Shown in pieces: positions 56,479-64,000 of a stretch of DNA of 64,000 nucleotides. Position 1 is the first letter of the stretch. The number at the start of each line of letters is the position of its first letter. The DNA comes from Hydractinia symbiolongicarpus (lineage: Eukaryota; Cnidaria; Hydrozoa; Anthoathecata; Hydractiniidae): positions 682,001 through 746,000 of the forward strand of contig NC_079878.1 of the NCBI RefSeq assembly GCF_029227915.1. The letters are read 5' to 3'. The translations under genes were made by a program, and so were the position numbers. The notes beneath the pieces were generated by a model that was not told the DNA's origin, made no database searches, and was given only the letters and a program-made list of their open reading frames with translations.

Positions 56479-59410
56479 ATGGAGATGCTACCAAATCAAA
56501 ACAATCATTTTCCAATATATATTGGTGATCGGCATGTCATATTAGCAAAACAAGTTAACCATAAGTACATATGCAAGTTTTGTGATAAAATAATGAACGA
56601 TCCAGTGCAGACATCGAGAGGTGAATTGGCATGCCGAAAGTGTTACCAGGAAAAACAAGTAATGTAAGTAAAAAAAAAATCTAATTCCACCAGATTAAAA
56701 ATTTGTATTCTAACTGGAAATTTTGTACAAACAACTGATTAAAATGAATTTAATTAAATTGTATTAATAATATTTGTTATTTTTAAATATATTGTCTATT
56801 TTTATATAACAAATGTGTTAATATGCTTCCCATCTTATAGCAATCCTGGATATTGTCCTATTGATGGGGAGCCAATCAAAGACATTGATATATTTCCAGA
56901 TAAAAGTGTTTCTCGAGAAATCAACAAATTGGAATGTTTATGTGAGAATGAAAAAAATGGGTGCACATGGAAAGGAGCTCTTTCTGATATTAATGTAAGT
57001 CACATAAAATTAAAATTAAAATAATGAGGTTCTTAGATCAGATTTCAGGTAAACCTGTACATGCAGTATAATATGAGCATTTCTTTCTTCTATCTTTTTT
57101 TTGTATTTCCTTTTTAAGAATAAGTTAGATCAGTTTTTAGATGGACACTCAAAATTTGTGATGATTTGTCAAGATTTTTCCTTTCCCTTTCTTGCACAAA
57201 TAATATTTCTCTAATAATTAGCGTTTTGTGTCGGCCAGCTTAAAGCTATGAATAACAAATGCAGTATTAACATTTTGTTGACTTTGCTGTGATTGGTGAC
57301 TTTGCATTGGTTTTCCACTTAACAATGAGTTCATAAATATATACTATTTTCTGTTATTTTTTTAGTCTCATGAAGTAACTTGTGAATTTATTTCTGTTAC
57401 TTGCAATGCATGCAGTGAAAAATTTATAAAGTCGAAAAGTGAAGAACATAAATCAGAAAAATGTCCGAAACGTGAAGTACCTTGCTCAAATTGCAATAAA
57501 ATAATACCATATGAAGAAATTCAGGTAAAGAAACTATTTAAATGCGGTCTTTTATATAAGCTTTTGTTATGAAATCATTAAGCAAAACTGCAACACATGC
57601 CAAATAGCCTTGTTCAAGCTTCTTGTGGTGTGAACGTAATTCTCTGCAGAAAAGTAATCTGCTTTTTTGTTACTCTTAGAATTTAAGTGCCTCAAAATGA
57701 TTACTTAGTGAAGAAACTGACATGGAGGCCAAGCAGGACTGTAAATATGATTTCTAAAAAGAAAGCATAAAGAAATTTTTAACACAAAATTTTCAAACTG
57801 TTTACATGTTATCATGCATCCCCCTGATGTTTCACTCCTCCTCTTAATTTCTATTTCACACCTAGTTAGTGTTGGAAGAAAAGTTCACACTATATGTAAA
57901 GTTTGATTTATTTTTAGTTGCATGAAGAGTTTTGTGAAGAAAGACCAATAGAATGTCCCTTTAAATGTGGTTCGATGATAGCAAGGACTAAGATGTTCAA
58001 TCACACTCACAATTGTGAAAATATATTAGCTGGAAATGTGTGCCCGTATACTGTGGTTGGATGTAAACACCAGGTGTGTATTGGTTTTAAACATGTTTTC
58101 CTTGGTATTTTTACAGTTATGTTTGGTGTAATTCCCATATTTTGTATTTTTACATTGGCAACATGGAAAGCCAACATTATTTCTATGGGTTGCTAACATC
58201 TATTTTTATTTTGCATAAAATTTGCAAAACAATTGTTGTGGAACATTTTGATTACTCCATATAAAAGTATATATCAAACCTAAACAAAATTCTCATTCTC
58301 TGTTCTTAATTAAACTTCTTGCATACCATGTTGTACAAGCCCTATGTGGTAAATAGTTGTATATGAAATTAAACCTATAATTTTTTTTAGATAAATGATG
58401 ATGAAACACTTTCCATACATTTGCAAAATTCTGAGACGTTACATGCAGCTCTTGTTGTGGAGAAACTGGTATTTTTAGAATGTGATAACAAACGATTGAT
58501 AAAAATACACAACGAGTTGGAAAGGAACTATCAACAACTTCAGAAGGAATTGCAGAAACTTGAATCATCAAATCAGTCAGTTATGTCTGAACAAGTTATT
58601 GAACAGTTAAAAAGTCAAATCAAAACAAAGGAACAGTTTGCAACATCAATAGATGACGTCCAGTGCCGATTAACGAAATATGAATCAAGTAAAAGAAGCC
58701 AGACCGAGAGAGAAGAACAAATTGAAACACTCCTCAGTATTCAAAGCAACTTGAACGACATGTTAAAAAAAGAACAATTTTCCCCTCTTGTGGATTACAA
58801 TAATAATTTAAACAAAATGTCAAAAGAAGTTGAAAATTGTCGTAAGGAAATTGAAAAATTAGATATTAACAGTGCTATGGCAAGTTCTAATTTAGCAGAT
58901 ATGGAGCTAAAGTTGCAGCTGTTAGAGAACACTTCATACAACGGTAGGCAGCTGTGGAAAATTGACAATTTTAAATATCGGATGAGTCAAGCTGAAAAAG
59001 GTAAAATTACAGCTTTGCACAGTGCTCCTTCGTTCACGGAAGTGTTTGGTTATAAATTCTGTACTAGACTTTATCTGAATGGTGACGGGATGGGAAAGAA
59101 CACTCATTTGTCCATATTTTTTGTTGTTATGAAATCACAATATGACGAGTTATTAAAATGGCCCTTTGTGAAACGAATTTCCTTTCGTTTGTTAAATCAC
59201 GAAGACGTGTCGAAAACGAGAAAGGAGAGCTTTTTGTCTGATCGAAATTCTTCAAGTTTTCAGAGACCCACAAAAGAAATGAACATCGCAGCTGGATGTC
59301 CTATGTTTCTTGAAAAAAGCAGACTTGAAAATGACGGATTTATTATTAACGACTCGCTGTTTATTGAAACTAAGGTGGAAGACGACAGGAGACCTAATGC
59401 TAAAACGTAA
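56479..59410 (+). CDS. TRAF-family adaptor with altered RING, five exons (557 aa)
   Basis: Exons: 56479-56663, 56841-56994, 57366-57524, 57918-58073, 58391-59410. All junctions are GT/AG and phases agree (2, 0, 0, 0). The last exon ends at TAA (59408-59410), which overlaps a pseudo-donor GTAAGT. TRAFs carry signals from TNF/IL-1-type receptors in the cytoplasm. Domains in order: RING (about 30-75), TRAF zinc fingers (about 90-215), coiled coil (about 245-400) and MATH/TRAF-C (about 403-550, starting near GRQLWKIDNFKY). The RING keeps Cys32, Cys35, Cys52, Cys55, Cys67 and Asp70. The third-Cys and His positions of the TRAF C3HC3D pattern are Arg47 and Glu49, so E3 activity may be lost while adaptor function remains. 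The FPDKSVSREI segment after the RING is typical of TRAFs. The subfamily cannot be fixed by eye. Confidence 0.88.
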
Positions 59411-60810
59411 GTTCACAGATACTGTATTGAGCAGAAATTATGACATTGGTAAGGTTGATATATTATAATGTTAATAATTTTATACTAAATACATTATTTC
59501 TTAACTGTTTTTGTATTTTTTTATAACAAAAGTAAAATCTCTTATGTAAATTTAAAGTTACACCAGCTGAAAAAAATTATTTGTAACACATTTATTTAAA
59601 AACATTCTGACAAAGCTTTTCCACTTAACACCATCATCAGGTCGAATTCCATACTTTAGCAATCTTGGTAAAATTAGGTTAATAAATAAAAATGGGTTAA
59701 ATTCATTGTTAGGACTAACATGGTGGAGATTTTTATTTAATCTATTTTAATGTTATTCGATTTTGTTTTCTATTAAGATAACTGGGATAAATCTAATGAA
59801 AAAGTGATTTTTTTTTTATTTTGTGTTTTCTGGGCGCTTAAATGGTTGGCTTAAATAGCAATAACTTCGAGTAAAAGAATACGTTTTTTAAAAAATAAAC
59901 ATATGTACAACTTTGTATATATTGATTTGCACGAAGACTATTTTGGCTTGTCAGCCCATGTAAATACGGTGGATAGGGAGAATTCTTGGATAAAAATCGC
60001 ACTGGAAATATTATGGAAGTCTGTACAGTGTAAACTTTTTCATATTTCTGATCATCTTATTTCGAATGTTTATTGCATGAAAATCTTTTTTTGTTAAGGT
60101 CTGCTTTTTTAGTCATCTGCTTACGAAACCTATCTGCGAAACTTTCTTTTCTCAATAAAATTTCTGTTTTTGATAAACCAGATCATTCCCTGAAAAAGGT
60201 TCGATAGCACCTGGAACTCTGAAATCGAAAGGGCAGCCTTTATTGCGTGTGTATTCAAATAATTAGCAAACTGACCTCCCTGTCTTTAATTTTTTTGACA
60301 TGACGAATGCTATGATTTAATTTCTGGAAATTTTGTAAATTATTGTACATGTTCTATTCAATAATATTTAAATTTTTTATTGTTTGAAGCATGTTTACGG
60401 TTTTCTTTGTGCTTTAACAGACCACAAACCCCGTAATCATACAGATTCATTGGGTTTAGATTAATTTATTAATTAAATCGTTCTTAGTTGTATAAATATT
60501 AAAAGACAGAGTAAAACATTCCAGCCGCAAAATTAGACTCGACAAATAACAATGCTTGCTCATGGTTGACATTTGAAGAGTGTTTTGTAAGTAAAGAAAG
60601 TACTCACGTCATTCTATGTTGCGTCTGAGATAAATTGGCATAATATGACTTGATAGAAGAAATCGCCAAGTTCTGCTTATCGCTGACCTCTAGCGATTTT
60701 TGACGTCGATGAAATTTTAAAGCCATTAAAAGGAATACGAAAAAAATGCAAAAATGTTCATTATTATTTTCTATTTTTATATCCTTCTGAATTAAATTTA
60801 GTCGCAAAAA
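59411..60810. other. TRAF 3' flank and intergenic DNA
   Basis: An AATAAATAAAAA run near 59680-59692 could serve as a polyadenylation signal. No gene is recognised. Confidence 0.35.
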
Positions 60811-60930
60811 TCTCTATAATAATAGCCGTCCTCTGTCTGTCTCTGCACGGACCCCGCTGAGTTAGAAAATGATGTTACGGAAACACAAATATCAAATGCG
60901 ATAATCGCAACGCATCTATATTTTGTCTTC
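60811..60930 (+). mobile_element. Helitron-like 5' fragment
   Basis: TCTCTATAATAATAGCCGTC matches the 5' end of the elements at 6692 and 22048, and GTTACGGAAACAC is shared with 6692 and 45965. No 3' hairpin or CTAG follows. Confidence 0.45.
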
Positions 60931-61733
60931 CAGAACTTTACTATTTTTCTTGTTATTTGCAAAGAAAGTAAAAATTGCGCGAAAATTAATGCGTGCGACG
61001 TAGATCTTTCCGCTGCGCAAAAATTAATAGTAAAGTGCATCGTGTTCGCCTTCTCTTTCCGCTCACGTCCAAGCCTTGTTTTCGTGGCCTAGTAGTTAAT
61101 CCGATTCCCGGCTAAAGCATCCGGGACTGTTTAAATGGTCCCGAAGAACGCATATCGGGGTGCTCGCGGTTCAGTTTAAAAACATCTCTTCAGTGCTGAC
61201 GACCCATGGCTGGAATTTTTATGTGTGGCAAGTTTTTGATGTTGCCTTTACCAGACAACAGCTAAGGTGGTTATAGTTTAAAGGTATTATAATCTCAGTT
61301 CTTTCTTCTAGACAAGTTAAGCTATCTAGCTAGCTAAAGAGAGCTAGCTTATAGTTTTACGAATTTGCATCATTTTTTGCGTGCGGATAATCTGATCGTG
61401 TAATTATCAAGCTACTCATATGCTAAGCTCGAACATTTTTTTGGTGATTGTCCCTTGATTAATCAGTCAGGAAGAAACTATAAAAAATAACCCAAAACAA
61501 CTTCTGTGGTGCATTTGGTCAATTGGTAAATAACATCTAAACTGGAGGTTGCCATATGTTAACGTCATTTGTTGCGAATGAAAGAATGCAGTTCACACTA
61601 CCCAGAAAAATAAAACTGCACATAACAATAAGACATTTGTTTTTAGTTTTGTACCACCAGTCCTATAGTTACGTTACTCCATTCAGCACATAAAGCACTT
61701 CTTTATTTTTTATACTTGATAATTTATTTAATA

Positions 61734-62530
61734 CTAGTCAGTAAGGCCTGTGGAAAAATCAACTTAAGCAGGAGTAATTGGAAAAGAGAACCATAACCTG
61801 AATTTTGATGACATCTGCCAGGACCCGTCAGTACACAAAATTTTTTTTAGGAAATTTGTTTTACACACGTGGCCTTAGATAGATAGATGTGCATATTTTA
61901 CATGGCTAGCCTCACTAATATCGAGGGATATACCCTGTTTATTATTTCCAGGAGGGGCCATGGCTTAGATGGAGAGTCCTAGAGTATTTAATGCTCATTT
62001 TGAGCTACGCAGGCCCAATTAGGGGCCGCGCTCTACTAGACAACTCCCGGCAACATCCAACGGCCCACACATGGAGCCATCTTCCCAATTTCCCTCACAT
62101 GGCTTGGGTTAACCCGGGGCTATCGTAACATTTACTCTCCCATGTTGAATTGCCGTCAAGAGGAATTGAACCCCGGTCTCCCGGGTTAAGGAGATATATG
62201 AAGGTACCCCCACAAGTTAAAAATTTTTTTTTAAATATTTATACATGTTGCCTTCATTGTATATATAGATCTTGAAAGGCAGAACAAGAAAATGTATAGA
62301 ATACTGTATCTTTGACAACATGCGAAAAAAATTGACTTATGTGATCACCTCGTTTACAAGTTATTTGGCCTTAAAGATATAGCTGCATTGTAATGGCTTA
62401 AAAAATTTAATCTAAGATTTTGATGTGTTATTAACGTTGTGCCGTAACGCTAGAAAATTTGATATCTGAGAAACTTTTTTGGCTAGAGCAAAGAAAAACA
62501 AACACATCCACTTTGCTTGTTACACCTCAA
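61734..62530 (-). mobile_element. Helitron-like element interrupted by a SINE, 5' end lost
   Basis: The minus-strand 3' end GACTAG|T is at 61734-61737, with a degenerate GTGGAAAAATCAAC hairpin next to it. The body resembles the 589-bp copies (ACAAGTTATTTGGCC, TGCATTGTAATGGCTT), and homology fades near CCACTTTGCTTGTTAC at about 62510-62525. A SINE occupies about 61955-62195. Confidence 0.5.
61955..62195 (-). mobile_element. tRNA-derived SINE
   Basis: The minus strand has a B-box-like GGGGTTCAATTCCTC (near 62167-62181) followed by a GC-richer body (CAACTCCCGGCAACATCC on plus) unlike the surrounding AT-rich DNA. It interrupts the Helitron-like element at 61734. Confidence 0.5.
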
Positions 62531-64000
62531 ATTTGGATGTTTTTGTTATTATGCCACATCAAAGATTTGTGATGTTTGTCCCCAAGAGACCTTGCAAAAT
62601 GAGTAAGTTTGTTGGCTAAATCTTGCCCGTCCTTAATTTTTAATGATTGCGATTGAACAGATCTAAAAATGGTTGCCAAAAACGATTATTTTGTGAGGGC
62701 CAACATCTTGGTCGGGAATGAGTGATCAAGGATATTGGTAAATATGGTGACTGGAAAAAACAACAAAAAACTTAAGAAATTAAAAAAATCGTTGTTTGAA
62801 GTTTTAGCAACTCTCAGTTTTTCACATTTTTAGGATATTTATGACTCGTCCTGGACTTAGAATAAATAAAAAAAATGTATGTGTTAATTTTTTTCGATGA
62901 GGGTAATGGCGCGCCTTTAAGCTTCTATGAGACGTTATCCCTGTTATTTTAGAATGCAATACCATGATTTTTGAGCTTTGTATGGTTGTTTTTTTGTCAT
63001 TCCAAAATAAAATACTATGACTTTAAAACTTTGTATGGCTGCTTTCACCCTTTTACAGAATTAAATACAGGGATTTCTTTTTTTATGTATATACAACTAT
63101 TAACGTGTAAAACAGGCAAAACTTACTCATGTTTATGTGAATTTATTTTCTGTCATTCGTCCAGTAATTAAGATATAAACAATTGTTTTTACGCCAAGTT
63201 TGTGTGGGAAACAAGAACTCTTTTGTTTCATAGCTAATGTACGTTGTTTTATCTGCCTAAAAATGAAAAATATACATAATGCAATGAAACTTATCAGATG
63301 CTCTTATGCTTTTTCTCTTGGTTAAAAATTCCATCTTCATTCTGAATTTAAAACATAAATTACTTAAATTTGATTGTTTTTCTAAATTATAGAAGACATG
63401 GAAATGGTAACGAATTTTGTAACAGGGATAAAAAGTCAAATGATCTAATGTTTCAGTGAATTTTGTAGCTAGGAAACCCAGCATAATTTACCACCAGAAA
63501 ATTGGAATAACCGATATACCTGTGAACTTAATACTGACCGCCCTTTTAATTGGTTAATTGTATGGTTCTCTACTCATGTGGTCAATATTGAGGAATCCTT
63601 TGTCCCGGACACAAATGGCCTCACTCTCCTGAATGAATGTATTTCTACATCTGACTGGACTCCTATTCAATTTTTCAGTGTTGTCATCCCCTTCTTCGTT
63701 GTCAGACTGTTGATCTGTTTTTGAACGCTATGTCCGCAATTTTCTGTTTCATGCCTGACATAATGGTATTTACTTTATTTTTAAACATTTGATGTTTCAA
63801 ATCTTACAAATTTAAGGTAAAAATCCTAGTTAAGCAGAGTTTTTGGTCAAGGGACCCAAAAACAGTTCAATTTAATAAATGACCCAACTAAACCTAGAAT
63901 ATGACTTCAGCGGATGATTTTAGTCTAAGTTAGAAATCAGTCCAACATAGTAAAAGTCTAACTTATTCAGGCTCCAAATTAGCAACAGTCTAATGTACAA
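62531..64000. other. Terminal stretch without a supported gene
   Basis: AT-rich; frames at 62971-63171 and 63257-63484 show no domain. TTTTGAGCTTTGTATGG and AAAACTTTGTATGG repeats occur at about 62970 and 63025. Confidence 0.35.

Noticed and set aside
59406-59416. Splice donor at the end of the TRAF frame (AAAAC|GTAAGT)
   Set aside because: The MATH domain is already complete and an in-frame TAA lies within the motif, so a terminal exon is the simpler reading.

Overview
The window is eukaryotic. Genes have spliced exons with GT/AG junctions, spacing is wide and AT-rich, and the DNA is dense in transposon remnants (Helitron-like, TTAA-target, MITE, tRNA-derived SINE, LINE). The repertoire (a TRAF, an ariadne-type RBR ligase, a secreted PAN/EGF-like protein with a C-terminal domain I associate with cnidarians, a THAP transposon) points to a metazoan, most likely a cnidarian and plausibly a hydrozoan. 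The species cannot be fixed from the sequence alone.

Layout. 1-650: a transposon integrase-like fragment and a minisatellite. 885-3932: two abutting Helitron-like elements. 5.4-46 kb, minus strand: five intact members (A 5373-5831, B 22271-22687, C 40643-41104, D 43966-44409, E 45242-45700) and one pseudogene (11198-11647) of a small single-exon family I do not recognise. 15.5-18 kb, minus strand: a three-exon secreted PAN/EGF-like gene. 18545-19502: a Kolobok-like TTAA transposon encoding a split THAP domain. 25.2-27.8 kb: a decayed LINE carrying a precise 136-bp Helitron and a truncated SINE. 28.6-32.2 kb: an RBR E3 ligase gene. 33.3-35 kb: an inverted SINE pair, a pentanucleotide microsatellite and a Helitron. 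36.3-39.8 kb: a large 18-bp tandem array, part of it in a 1403-bp tandem duplication. 44.7-55.7 kb: several inverted-repeat DNA elements. 56.5-59.4 kb: a complete five-exon TRAF gene (557 codons) with an altered RING. 59.4-64 kb: Helitron and SINE remnants.

The small minus-strand family is the strongest candidate for something undescribed. Its members share an N-terminal hydrophobic/Cys segment, a basic linker, an RSxTxP motif fitting the mode-1 14-3-3 consensus, an R[KR]xSxSE basophilic-kinase-like motif, an AYxQL segment and a C-terminal EKxxLRRV tail. Similar promoter segments contain X-box-like (RFX) sequences about 105-155 bp upstream of the ATG. No function is known to me. The TRAF and RBR genes fit ubiquitin/innate-type signalling, but nothing in the sequence links them to the family. 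Everything is read by eye; no alignments or searches were run.
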